Positions 49,208-57,256 of a stretch of 64,000 nucleotides of DNA are shown in pieces. The notes beneath the pieces were generated by a model that searched no databases, was not told the DNA's origin, and was given only the letters and a program-made list of their open reading frames with translations. This stretch comes from Streptomyces longisporoflavus (GTDB lineage Bacteria > Actinomycetota > Actinomycetes > Streptomycetales > Streptomycetaceae), in NCBI RefSeq assembly GCF_014649775.1, contig NZ_BMTR01000001.1, positions 558,001-622,000 on the forward strand. The letters run 5' to 3'. Within the stretch, counting starts at the first letter, position 1, and each line of letters begins with the position of its first letter. The position numbers were made by a program, and so were the translations under genes.

Positions 49208-50182
49208 TTACGGGCGGACCGTGAGTACCAGCTTGCCCGTGACGCGGCCCGTTTCGCCCTCCGCGTGGGCCTTGGCGGCCTCGGAGAGCGGGTACGTGTC
49301 CGAGACGTGGACCCGCAGCTTGCCCGTCTCGACGAGCGCCGCGATCGCCGCCATGCCCGCTTGGTCGTGCTCCACCAGCATGTCCGTGGCCCGCACCCCC
49401 AACTCGTCGGCACGCTCCGCCACTTCGCCGAAGTTGCCCGGCAGGATCGACACCAGGATGCCGCCCGGCTTCAGTACCTCCAGGGAGCGCAGCCGGTCGT
49501 CGCCGCCGAGCGGGTCGAGGACCACGTCGATGTCGCGGGCCTCCTCGACGAAGTCGGCGTTGCGGTAGTCGATGACCTCGTCCGCGCCGAGGCCGCGCAC
49601 GAAGTCGTGCTTGGCGGCGGAGGCCGTGCCGATGACGTACGCGCCGTGTGCCTTGGCGATCTGCACCGCGACATGGCCCACGCCGCCGGCCGCCGCGTGC
49701 ACCAGCACCCGCTGCCCCGCCTCCACCCGGGCGTTGTCGACCAGTGCCTGCCAGGCGGTCAGGGCGACCAGGGGCAGCGCGCCCGCCTCGACGTGGCTCA
49801 GCCCGGCGGGCCTGGGCACGAAGGCGCGGGTGGGGCCGGTCACGTACTCGGCGTGCGAGCCGGCGCCGTAGGGGTAGGGCAGCATGCCGAACACCTCGTC
49901 TCCCGGCTTGAACAGCGAGACGCCGATGCCGACCGCCTCGACGACGCCCGACACGTCCCATCCGAGGGTGAAGGGCGGCTCGCCCAGGAAGGCGCCGAAC
50001 CGGCGGTGCTTCCAGTCGGTCGGGTTGACGCCCGCCGCGTGCACGGCGACGAGGATCTGGCCGACACCGGGCTTCGGGCGTGCGACCTCGACCTCCTTGA
50101 GTACGCCGGGGTCGCCCAGGACGTCCTGGGCGATCTTCTTCATGGTGGGTTCTGCGGTCCGGGATGTGGCGTTCGTGGTCAT
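49208..50182 (-). CDS. NADPH:quinone reductase-like medium-chain oxidoreductase
   Basis: A 324-residue protein of the zeta-crystallin/QOR class: no zinc ligands, GVNPTDWKHRRFG, GWDVSGVVEAVG, and the NADPH-binding AAAGGVGHVAVQIAKAHGAY. Such enzymes reduce quinones or activated alkenes with NADPH. The ATG at 50182 is used. It is divergent from the GlxA-type regulator at 50252, with a perfect 8-2-8 palindrome between, so the regulator probably controls it. Confidence 0.9.
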   Translation of the reverse strand: MTTNATSRTAEPTMKKIAQDVLGDPGVLKEVEVARPKPGVGQILVAVHAAGVNPTDWKHRRFGAFLGEPPFTLGWDVSGVVEAVGIGVSLFKPGDEVFGMLPYPYGAGSHAEYVTGPTRAFVPRPAGLSHVEAGALPLVALTAWQALVDNARVEAGQRVLVHAAAGGVGHVAVQIAKAHGAYVIGTASAAKHDFVRGLGADEVIDYRNADFVEEARDIDVVLDPLGGDDRLRSLEVLKPGGILVSILPGNFGEVAERADELGVRATDMLVEHDQAGMAAIAALVETGKLRVHVSDTYPLSEAAKAHAEGETGRVTGKLVLTVRP

Positions 50183-50215
50183 GGATCCAGCCTGCGGCAC
50201 GGGTCTGACCTCGGC

Positions 50216-50233
50216 AATGGCAAGATTGCCATT
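50216..50233 (+). promoter_or_regulatory. 8-2-8 palindrome between QOR and GlxA-type genes
   Basis: AATGGCAAGATTGCCATT, perfect apart from the central GA. It lies 34 nt from the QOR start and 19 nt from the regulator start, an ideal operator for both. Confidence 0.75.
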
Positions 50234-50251
50234 AAACGATAGGATCGTGCC

Positions 50252-51238
50252 ATGGCCTCGATGGACTTCCTTGACGACCGCCCGCACCGGGTGGTCGTCC
50301 TGGCGCTCGACGGCGTCTACCCCTTCGAGCTCGGTATCCCGAACCGCGTCTTCACGATGGTCCCCGGCGCGTACGAGGTGGTGACCTGTGCGGTGACGGC
50401 GGACCGTACGGTGGCCACCAACGCCGACTTCACCGTCACCGTCGGGCATGGCCCCGAGGCGCTCGACGGCGCGGACACGGTGATCGTGCCGCCCTATGAC
50501 CTGCGGCTCATCACCGCCGAACTGCCGCAGGCGGTGCGCGACGCACTGGCCCGGATCAGGCCGGGCACGCGGATCGTGTCCATCTGTACGGGGGCTTTCA
50601 CGCTCGCCGCGGCCGGTCTGCTCGACGGTCGGCCCGCGACGACGCACTGGGCTCTCGCGGACCACTTCCGGCGGATGTTCCCCCACCTCGCCCTGGACCC
50701 CGACGTGCTGTTCGTCGACGACGGCGACGTGCTCACCTCGGCGGGCGCCGCGTCCGGTGTCGACGTGTGCCTGCACGTGGTGCGCTCCGATCACGGCAGC
50801 GCGGTCGCCAACCGGGTCGCCCGGCACTGTGTCGTCCCGCCGTGGCGGGAGGGCGGCCAGGCCCAGTACATCGAGCAGCCGGTCCCGGACGAGGGTGCCA
50901 CCGGCACCGCCGCCACCCGTGTCTGGGCCCTGGAGCACCTCGATCAGCCGCTCGCCCTGCGGGAGTTGGCCGCGCACGCCGGCATGAGCCCGCGTACCTT
51001 CGCGCGGCGTTTCCAGGAGGAGACGGGCACGAGCCCCGGTCGGTGGCTGATCCAGCAGCGGGTGCACCGGGCGCGGCACCTGCTGGAGTCCAGCGACCTG
51101 TCGGTGGACCGGGTCGCGGCGGAGGTCGGCTTCGCCACCGGGACGTCGCTGCGGCAGCATCTGCAGGCGGCCATCGGAGTGTCGCCGCAGATGTACCGCA
51201 AGACGTTCCAGACGCAGGCCGCGGCCGGCGGTGGCTAG
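50252..51238 (+). CDS. GlxA-family AraC-type regulator (DJ-1/PfpI plus HTH_18)
   Basis: A 328-residue protein. Residues about 12-185 are a DJ-1/PfpI-like class I amidotransferase fold (VVVLALDGVYPFELGIPNRV, IVSICTGAFTLAAAGLLDGR with the nucleophile-elbow Cys). The C-terminal 100 residues hold two helix-turn-helices of the AraC type (LRELAAHAGMSPRTFARRFQ, VDRVAAEVGFATGTSLRQHL). It probably regulates the divergent quinone reductase. The signal is unknown. Confidence 0.92.
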   Translation: MASMDFLDDRPHRVVVLALDGVYPFELGIPNRVFTMVPGAYEVVTCAVTADRTVATNADFTVTVGHGPEALDGADTVIVPPYDLRLITAELPQAVRDALARIRPGTRIVSICTGAFTLAAAGLLDGRPATTHWALADHFRRMFPHLALDPDVLFVDDGDVLTSAGAASGVDVCLHVVRSDHGSAVANRVARHCVVPPWREGGQAQYIEQPVPDEGATGTAATRVWALEHLDQPLALRELAAHAGMSPRTFARRFQEETGTSPGRWLIQQRVHRARHLLESSDLSVDRVAAEVGFATGTSLRQHLQAAIGVSPQMYRKTFQTQAAAGGG

Positions 51239-51317
51239 GCGAACGCGGCGGAGTTCACGCACCGTAAGTACATGCATCAGCCAGCTATCCGAGGTGGGGT
51301 TGCACTGGGTTCGTTGC

Positions 51318-51337
51318 TGCACGCAAAGGTGCGTGCA
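51318..51337 (+). promoter_or_regulatory. Perfect 8-bp hairpin before a small gene
   Basis: TGCACGCA-AAGG-TGCGTGCA. It lies 20 nt before the ATG at 51358, so it would be within the leader of that gene and near its ribosome site (AAGGGA, 51346-51351). Confidence 0.65.
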
Positions 51338-51357
51338 CTGAAAGTAAGGGAACAATC

Positions 51358-51522
51358 ATGGGTAACCGTCAGTCCCCCCAGGACAAGAGCCGCGCCCGCC
51401 GCGAGCAGGAGCGCAGCAAGCAGCAGCCCCGTCGGCAGGACGAGCAGAACGACGTCGACAGGGTCGAGGAGAACCGTCGCCCCGAGCCCGGCCGCAAGCC
51501 GGCCGGCGACATGGACTTCTAG
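51358..51522 (+). CDS. Small hydrophilic protein (54 residues)
   Basis: It begins MGNRQSPQDKSRARREQERS, continues KQQPRRQDEQNDVDRVEENR and ends RPEPGRKPAGDMDF. It is rich in Arg, Gln, Glu and Asp, with no hydrophobic core, so it is probably disordered. AAGGGA lies 6 nt upstream of the ATG, a hairpin precedes it and a terminator follows, all of which support a real, separately transcribed gene. I do not recognise a function. Confidence 0.65.
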   Translation: MGNRQSPQDKSRARREQERSKQQPRRQDEQNDVDRVEENRRPEPGRKPAGDMDF

Positions 51523-51537
51523 GCTGACGGCCTGACG

Positions 51538-51578
51538 ACGGCGCCCCGTCCGCCCCTCACGGGGTGGTGGGGCGCCGT
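51538..51578 (+). terminator. Bidirectional hairpin after the small gene
   Basis: ACGGCGCCCC (51538-51547) pairs with GGGGCGCCGT (51569-51578); the loop itself can form a CCCC/GGGG hairpin. It overlaps the end of the convergent hydrolase gene. Confidence 0.75.
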
Positions 51579-52375
51579 TGTCGTCCACCGGCAAGGTGGC
51601 GTCGGAACCACTCGACGAGGCCCGCGTCCACCGCGCGCGCCTGCGGCAGTTGGGGCGCGGGCTCGATGCCGGGTTCTTCGGCGAGCGGATGCGCCAGATC
51701 GGGGATCGTCAGCAGTTCCGAGTGCTTCCCGAGGGCCCGGACAAGGTTTGACGCGTCGGCGCGCAGCCCCGGATGATCGAGCTCGCCGCTGACGACCAGG
51801 AGCGGCGCGCGAGCGGCGATGGCGTCCGCGTCTGCGACGAAGTCCAGTGCGTCCACGGCCTGTTCCGACGCGGCGTCGTACGGATAGTCACCCGGAAACA
51901 GATCGACGACGGACCGCATCCGGATGGCCGCGTTGACGACGGCGCCGGCGAACACCGGAGTGTCGGTGCCGGCGAGGACCCGCAGCGCGACGGCCCCGCC
52001 CAGCGATCCGCCCAGCACGCCGATCGGGCCCTCGTCGACGGGCAGTTGAAGACGGATCGACGCCAGCGCGGGCGGGAACTCCTCGGCCGCCTGCCGGACG
52101 AACGGCTCGAGGTAGGACATCAGAACGTCCTCGCGTATCAGCTCAAGCACGGCGTCCACGCCGCCGTCGACCATGCGCGCCCCGCACATCGGCATGCCCA
52201 GATGCACCCGCCACACGGGCAGGTCGTACATCGGCAGCGCGGCGGCGAACGCCGCGTCCGACCTCGGCGCGTCCAGCATGTGCCAGGTGACGAGCAGCGG
52301 CGCGGACCCGCCGCCGGCCGGCGGCAGCGCGGTGAACGGAACGCCGGCGGCCGTGCCCGTGATCGGTGAATGCAT
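51557..52375 (-). CDS. Alpha/beta-hydrolase
   Basis: A 272-residue serine hydrolase. The nucleophile elbow is GPIGVLGGSLGGAVALRVLA, the acid is probably in LLVVSGELDHPGLRAD, and the histidine in IPDLAHPLAEEPG. There is no signal peptide. The ATG at 52375 is used. It has no obvious partner; the substrate is unknown. Confidence 0.83.
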   Translation of the reverse strand: MHSPITGTAAGVPFTALPPAGGGSAPLLVTWHMLDAPRSDAAFAAALPMYDLPVWRVHLGMPMCGARMVDGGVDAVLELIREDVLMSYLEPFVRQAAEEFPPALASIRLQLPVDEGPIGVLGGSLGGAVALRVLAGTDTPVFAGAVVNAAIRMRSVVDLFPGDYPYDAASEQAVDALDFVADADAIAARAPLLVVSGELDHPGLRADASNLVRALGKHSELLTIPDLAHPLAEEPGIEPAPQLPQARAVDAGLVEWFRRHLAGGRQRRPTTP

Positions 52376-52473
52376 ACGGCCACGGTAGGGCCGCGTCCGC
52401 GGACCGAGGGGCCGGCTCTGCCGACAGCGAAGCACGTCGTCACTTGTGCGCCCGCCGGTAGTGCCGGAGGCGG

Positions 52474-52947
52474 TCAGGCGGTCAGGGTCGCGAGCTCCGC
52501 GTTGGCCCGTTCGGTGACCAGTGCGAGGACACGGCCTGCGGCTGCCAGGTCCCCGGCAGGGATTCCGCCCCAGATGCGCGCGGAGACGGGGGCGACCTCC
52601 GCGCCGACGGCGGCGAGCAGTTCGCGTCCTGCCTCGGTGGGGCGAAGATGCGCACCGTCGGCGACGAGCAGTTGCATGGCCAGCAACTCGTCGAGCGTGG
52701 CGCGGATGCCGGCCGGATCCGCCTTGAGAGAGCCCCGGACTTGGGCGATGAGGTCGCCGGGCGTCTGCGGGGTCTCGGAGGTGACGGCGGCGCGCAGTGC
52801 GACATGCTGCTGGAACGTGGCGCCGTGCCGGGCCAGGACGTGCTCCAGGACGCCGCGGGCGGCGTAGTGGGCCAGGGCCAGGTCGCGGGCGTTGGCGGCG
52901 GGTGCGGCAGTCGTGGCTGCGGAGGTCGTGGATGCGGGAGTGGTCAT
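52474..52947 (-). CDS. MarR-like winged-helix protein
   Basis: A 157-residue protein with an Ala/Thr-rich lead, then VLEHVLARHGATFQQHVALR, PGDLIAQVRGSLKADPAGIR and LLAMQLLVADGAHLRPTEAG. The helix order matches a MarR fold, but the recognition helix is weak, so DNA binding is uncertain. It begins 13 nt after the stop of the MarR gene upstream and is surely co-transcribed; it may form heterodimers with it. Confidence 0.7.
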   Translation of the reverse strand: MTTPASTTSAATTAAPAANARDLALAHYAARGVLEHVLARHGATFQQHVALRAAVTSETPQTPGDLIAQVRGSLKADPAGIRATLDELLAMQLLVADGAHLRPTEAGRELLAAVGAEVAPVSARIWGGIPAGDLAAAGRVLALVTERANAELATLTA

Positions 52948-52960
52948 GGTGTGTTGTCCC

Positions 52961-53440
52961 CTATGTGCTCTCGTCGTTCGGTACGGATGGAGCGAGAGGT
53001 GCGTCGAGCAGAGTCATCAACTCGTCGGTCAGCGCCCGCGTGCGCGGAGCGTCGAGGCCGCCGAGGGGTTCCAGGAGCTGCTGAAGCAGTTCCTGGACCA
53101 CCGAGATGGCCTGCCGGGTGACGGCCTCGCCCTGCTCGGTGAGGGCGAGTTGCACGGCACGCGGGTCCCGGGGGTCGCGGGCGCGCTCGATCAGGCCGGC
53201 CGACTCCAGGGCGCGCGCCAGCTTGGAGACGTACAGCGCCTCCAGGCCGGTGTGGTCGGCGAGCCGGCGCTGACTGGGCCGTTCGCCGGTGCGCTGCATG
53301 CCGTACAACGACGCGACCAGCGAGTACTGCGCGTGGGTGAGACCCAGTGGAGCCACCGCGCGATCGACCGCGACGCGCCACTTGTTGGCGAGTCGCCACA
53401 CCAGGAAGCCGGGCGTGTGACCCGTTGAACCCTTGCTCAT
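52961..53440 (-). CDS. MarR-family transcriptional regulator
   Basis: A 159-residue MarR protein: LGLTHAQYSLVASLYGMQRT, winged helix PSQRRLADHTGLEALYVSKL, wing DPRDPRAVQLALTEQGEAVT. The start is the ATG at 53440. A 14-bp direct repeat lies just upstream, within its promoter. It is the first gene of a two-gene minus-strand operon and is divergent from a lipoprotein gene. Confidence 0.9.
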   Translation of the reverse strand: MSKGSTGHTPGFLVWRLANKWRVAVDRAVAPLGLTHAQYSLVASLYGMQRTGERPSQRRLADHTGLEALYVSKLARALESAGLIERARDPRDPRAVQLALTEQGEAVTRQAISVVQELLQQLLEPLGGLDAPRTRALTDELMTLLDAPLAPSVPNDEST

Positions 53441-53453
53441 GTCGGATACAGTA

Positions 53454-53482
53454 CATGGCTACTATGTCCATGGCTACTATGT
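53454..53482 (+). repeat. 14-bp direct repeat in the MarR promoter
   Basis: CATGGCTACTATGT occurs at 53454-53467 and 53469-53482, 15 bp apart, 14 bp upstream of the MarR start. Direct spacing of 1.5 turns suggests repressor sites or a promoter duplication. Confidence 0.85.
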
Positions 53483-53650
53483 TGTGAACATGGATCACGC
53501 GTCCGGTGCGGCGCGGGCGATCCTCGGGGAGCCGCATCCCGGCGCCGCGATCGACTGGCAGGAGCGGGCCGCCTCTGCCCGACCCGATAGTCTGCCCGCT
53601 CGCCGAGGGCGGCGGCCCGGGACGGCTGTCGAGGACCAACAAGGGGAGCG

Positions 53651-54868
53651 ATCATCCGCAGGGCCACGGGAATCAGGCACAGGGGAGTGGCGGCCGTCGC
53701 CGTGCTGGCCACCGCGCTCACGGCCGCGGGGTGCGGCACGGCGACGGAGGACTCCGCAGGCAAGGACGACCGGCGGAGTAGTAGCTCTGCGAATACCCTG
53801 ACCTGGCACTTCGACCACATCGCGGACTTCGACGGAAAGGTCGCCGACGTCGCCGTGCTCGCCAGGGACGACGTCTGGGCGGTCGGCACCGAGAACAACG
53901 GCAATTCGAACGCTCACCTGCTGCACTACGACGGCAGGCAGTGGAAGCGCGAGCCCCTTCCCGAAAGCCTCGGGTCCACCACCTACCCGCCCAAGCTCGA
54001 GGAGATCGGCGAGAAAGAGCTGTGGCTGCGTCCGCAGGGCTCCGAGGACCCGGCCGAGGCGGGCCGCTGGGCGAAGTGGGACGGCGACCGCTGGGCCCCG
54101 GTGCCGAACCCTCCGCCGGGCAATCCGGGGGACTTCGAGGCCGCGAACGCGGACGACGTCTGGACCCTCACCGACGAGCGGACCGCCCAACACTGGGACG
54201 GCACCCGCTGGACCGCGACCCGGCTGCCGCACGAAGCCACCGACCTCGCCGTGGCGGGACCGGACGACGTCTGGGCGGTCGGCAGCCGCTCGACCGGGCC
54301 GGGCACCGAAATGGAGGGCAGCGGCGAGGAGTACGCCCAGCCCGCCTCGATGCACTGGGACGGCACCTCCTGGAAGGCGGTGGACACCCCGCAGGCCCGC
54401 TTCGAGGAGCCGCTCCCGCCCGAGCCCGACGCCGGCCTCGGCCAGGTCTTCGCACTCGACGGCGGGGAGGTGCGCGCGTACGGCACCAACTCCTTCAACC
54501 ACGGCGAGGTCGAGAACGAACCCGCGGACCAGTCCATCCGACTCCGCTGGGACGGCTCGAAATGGGCCGAACAGAAGAGCGCGCCCGGCGGCTGCGCCCT
54601 GCGCACACCGGTGGGCCAGGACGGCGAGGGGCTGTTCCTCGACGGCAACTGGTACCTCACCGACGACGACCGGTGCGTGAAGATCAAGCGCGAACGCCTG
54701 CCTGTGTCGACCGGCGCCCGCAAGACGTCGAACCAGTCGCTGTGGCTGGCGGAGATCCACCGGGTGCCCGGCACCGACGACTGGCTGGGCGCCGGACACG
54801 TCCAGGTCAACCAGTCCGGGGACCCCTTCGGGGCGCCCGTCGTCGTACGCCTGAAGCGGGGCGGCTGA
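53651..54868 (+). CDS. Putative lipoprotein with beta-propeller repeats
   Basis: A predicted 405-residue lipoprotein: basic stretch RRATGIRHRGVAAV, hydrophobic AVLATALTAAGC ending in the lipid-modified Cys, then a Ser-rich linker and repeated motifs DDVWAVGT...W.G..W (NADDVWTLTDERTAQHWDGT, PDDVWAVGSRSTG). These D/N-DVW repeats form beta-propeller-like blades. The frame is open only from the TAG at 53588, and no ATG, GTG or TTG occurs before the GTG at 53687, which would delete the basic part. I place the start at ATC 53651 or 53654, preceded by AAGGGGAG. Confidence 0.75.
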   Translation: MIRRATGIRHRGVAAVAVLATALTAAGCGTATEDSAGKDDRRSSSSANTLTWHFDHIADFDGKVADVAVLARDDVWAVGTENNGNSNAHLLHYDGRQWKREPLPESLGSTTYPPKLEEIGEKELWLRPQGSEDPAEAGRWAKWDGDRWAPVPNPPPGNPGDFEAANADDVWTLTDERTAQHWDGTRWTATRLPHEATDLAVAGPDDVWAVGSRSTGPGTEMEGSGEEYAQPASMHWDGTSWKAVDTPQARFEEPLPPEPDAGLGQVFALDGGEVRAYGTNSFNHGEVENEPADQSIRLRWDGSKWAEQKSAPGGCALRTPVGQDGEGLFLDGNWYLTDDDRCVKIKRERLPVSTGARKTSNQSLWLAEIHRVPGTDDWLGAGHVQVNQSGDPFGAPVVVRLKRGG

Positions 54869-54910
54869 AACCGCGTCGGGCCGGTTGGACTGCGCCGGCC
54901 CGGCAGGCGC

Positions 54911-55522
54911 CTACGCGGTGCCCCCGTACGTCCCGTACTGCGGGCGCCCCGTCGATTCGTAGACGTGGATCGCAAGGCCGCCCGGCGTCGTCACGTTGCT
55001 CAGGAGCCGCAGCCCGGCGGGCGCGCCGCCGTCCGGGAACAGGCGGCGGCCCTCGCCCACGACCACGGGGGCGATCGCGAGCCGCAGTTCGTCGATCAGG
55101 CCGGCGGCCAGCAGGGACCGGGCCAGCCTGCCGCTGCCGTGGATCTGCAGCTCGCGGCCGGGCTGCCGCTTCAGCTCGGCGACCCGGGCGGGAATGTCGC
55201 CGGACAGGATCGTGGTCGGGTCCCAGTCGGCCGTGTCCAGGCTGTCGGAGGCCACGTACTTCGGCAGGCCGTTCAAGATCGGGGCGAATGGATGCTCGGT
55301 CATCTTCGGCCAGTCCCGCGCGAAGTTCAGATACGTACGACGGCCGAACAGGAACGCGTCCGCCTGATCGAGCCAGGTGCCGGCGAGGCGCTCGAACTCC
55401 TCGTCCAGGTGCGGCACGAACCACCCGCCGCGCTCGAAGCCGTCACTGGTGTCCTCGTCCGGCGCTCCCGGGCCCTGGTAGACGCCGTCCAGCGACAGAA
55501 ACTCCTGCAGTACCAACCTCAT
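54911..55522 (-). CDS. DHFR/RibD C-terminal-like reductase
   Basis: A 203-residue protein of the RibD_C/dihydrofolate-reductase-like family: MRLVLQEFLSLDGVYQGPGA at the start, FLFGRRTYLNFARDWPKM, LQIHGSGRLARSLLAAGLID then ELRLAIAPVVVGEGRRLFPD. NADPH binding is likely; these accessory reductases have mostly unknown substrates. The ATG at 55522 is used. It stands alone. The spacer to 55808 holds no clear gene. Confidence 0.88.
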   Translation of the reverse strand: MRLVLQEFLSLDGVYQGPGAPDEDTSDGFERGGWFVPHLDEEFERLAGTWLDQADAFLFGRRTYLNFARDWPKMTEHPFAPILNGLPKYVASDSLDTADWDPTTILSGDIPARVAELKRQPGRELQIHGSGRLARSLLAAGLIDELRLAIAPVVVGEGRRLFPDGGAPAGLRLLSNVTTPGGLAIHVYESTGRPQYGTYGGTA

Positions 55523-55808
55523 CGCGCACCATTTCCTGATCGGTGGACGGACCTGCTCGTCCCTCCTGCTCTTCAGACGCCTCGGCGCACGAAGACTCAT
55601 CGGTCCCGGCACGGCCGATTCCACGGCCGCGGAGGCGCCGCCGGGCACCGGCCGTCCCCCTTTGCCCGGTGAAGGCGGGAACGGGCGGCTTGATATCTCT
55701 ACGCACCGTCCGTCCGGCAGCGTCGTTGAACCGGGGGCGGGGTCCCCCTCCCCTTGCCAGGTACACGGTCCATACTGGTCGGGCCCCGACCACTCACAGA
55801 ACGACTCC

Positions 55809-56960
55809 ATGGCCAAAAAAAGCACCTCAACGACCACCGTCCCCGACACCGCGTGGCTGGGGCGCGGGCGCCACATCGGGCCCGAGCCCGAGCAGGACGT
55901 ACGGCGCAACCTGATCGCCCTCAAGGCGGCCGGGGTGCTCGACGACTTCCTGGACCTCGATCCCGTCGAGGCGGCCCGCTCCACCGTCCTGCACCCGCGG
56001 GACGCGTCCGCCGACCCCGGCCCGTCGGCCCGCCGCCTCTTCGAGGCCCGCTGGCGGGTGGCCGACGACGTCACGGTGCGCGCGCAGCTGACCCTGTACG
56101 ACCCCGAGGCGCGGCGCAGGGAAGGCGAAGGCGTCACCTGGGTCCTGGCCGCCGAAGCCGAGCAGGCGTGGGACGTGCGGTGGCCCTCGCCCGCCCTGAT
56201 GTTCTGGCCCGACAGCGACCGCGTCCCCTGGGATTACGACACGGCGGCGGACGTACGGCTGCGTACCGCGAATTACCTGCCCAAGGACGACGACGAACTG
56301 CGCCGCCTGCTGCGGGACTGCACCCGGCAGAGCTGGCTCATCCATGTCGTGGTCCACGAGGCGATGACGCCGGACGTCAAGGGGCTGCTGCCGGTCACGG
56401 CGTTCCTGCCGCCGGGTCTGCGGCACCGGGTGGTCGAACACCGGGGCACGCCGGAGCAGGCGCAGATCGCCGACTTCGCGATGAAGCGTGAGCTGAGCGT
56501 GCGCATGCCGCGCGGCGGCGCCGTCGTCCTGCCCGCGGAGCCCCGGACCGCGGACTACGACACGGATCGCTTCACGGTGCGCAGTGTCTTCCTCGACGGC
56601 TCGGAACCGACCGAACTCCTCGACCGGATCAAGGAGTTCGCCGCGCTGCCGAGGCCGCTGCCGGCCGAGGCCGAGCGCGCCCTGACGCAGCTGCGGCAGG
56701 GCTGGCACCTGCTGACCGCGGACGAGGAACTGGCCCACGCCCGGGACATGGTCACCAAGTACGCCGAGGCGCTCGAGGCCATGACGAAGTCCCGTGACCT
56801 CTACCAGCAGGCAGCCGAAGCGGCGCAGGCCGCGCTGGCCGAGGTGACCGGCGGTGATGGTGTGCCGCGGCCTCCGACGGCCGGGGCGGCGAAGGCGGAC
56901 GGCTCCCCGCTGAGCGCCCTCACGAAAGCGTTCGGCCGCTTCCGGGACCCGAACAAGTAG
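55809..56960 (+). CDS. Hypothetical protein with C-terminal coiled coil
   Basis: I do not recognise this 383-residue protein. The first 80 residues contain LGRGRHIGPEPEQDVRRNLI and LDDFLDLDPVEAARSTVLHP; the middle (80-290) is rich in Trp and charged residues (WVLAAEAEQAWDVRWPSPAL, WLIHVVVHEAMTPDVKGLLP); residues about 305-355 form an amphipathic coiled coil (ELAHARDMVTKYAEALEAMT). There is no signal peptide or membrane segment. The ATG at 55809 has no strong ribosome site. It has no operon partner. Codon usage is normal for the window, so it is a real gene. Confidence 0.75.
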   Translation: MAKKSTSTTTVPDTAWLGRGRHIGPEPEQDVRRNLIALKAAGVLDDFLDLDPVEAARSTVLHPRDASADPGPSARRLFEARWRVADDVTVRAQLTLYDPEARRREGEGVTWVLAAEAEQAWDVRWPSPALMFWPDSDRVPWDYDTAADVRLRTANYLPKDDDELRRLLRDCTRQSWLIHVVVHEAMTPDVKGLLPVTAFLPPGLRHRVVEHRGTPEQAQIADFAMKRELSVRMPRGGAVVLPAEPRTADYDTDRFTVRSVFLDGSEPTELLDRIKEFAALPRPLPAEAERALTQLRQGWHLLTADEELAHARDMVTKYAEALEAMTKSRDLYQQAAEAAQAALAEVTGGDGVPRPPTAGAAKADGSPLSALTKAFGRFRDPNK

Positions 56961-57104
56961 GACGCGCGGCGGGCCGCGCCGAGGGCAGTTCCCCACTGCC
57001 CGGCGCCCCCGCCGCCGCACGGTCGCCCCGTTGCGACGACCCGGGGCTCGGATCGGCCGTCATCGCGGCACTGTGGCGCAACTCGGCCTGAATGCGCGGG
57101 GTCT

Positions 57105-57116
57105 TGGTCTATACCA
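57105..57116 (+). promoter_or_regulatory. DasR-like responsive element (dre)
   Basis: TGGTCTATACCA differs by one base from the core TGGTCTAGACCA of the DasR operator and is itself an almost perfect palindrome. It lies 141 nt before the sugar dehydrogenase GTG. DasR is the N-acetylglucosamine-responsive GntR repressor of Streptomyces. Site match only; its action here is inferred. Confidence 0.55.
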
Positions 57117-57256
57117 GCTCCCCGTGTCTCAGTATCCTCATCCGTGGCCAGTAGCACACCATCCCCCCACCCTGGTTGCGTGCTGGCGCGGGCTTCCCCT
57201 CTCTCTGCCCCCAGCAGCCGGGTGACCTCCCCTTCGCCGCCTCCAGGAGGATCACG

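Noticed and set aside
53433..53801. Plus-strand frame starting at 53433
   Set aside because: It crosses the MarR promoter repeats and the lipoprotein leader in another frame; the translation has no domain and no ribosome site.
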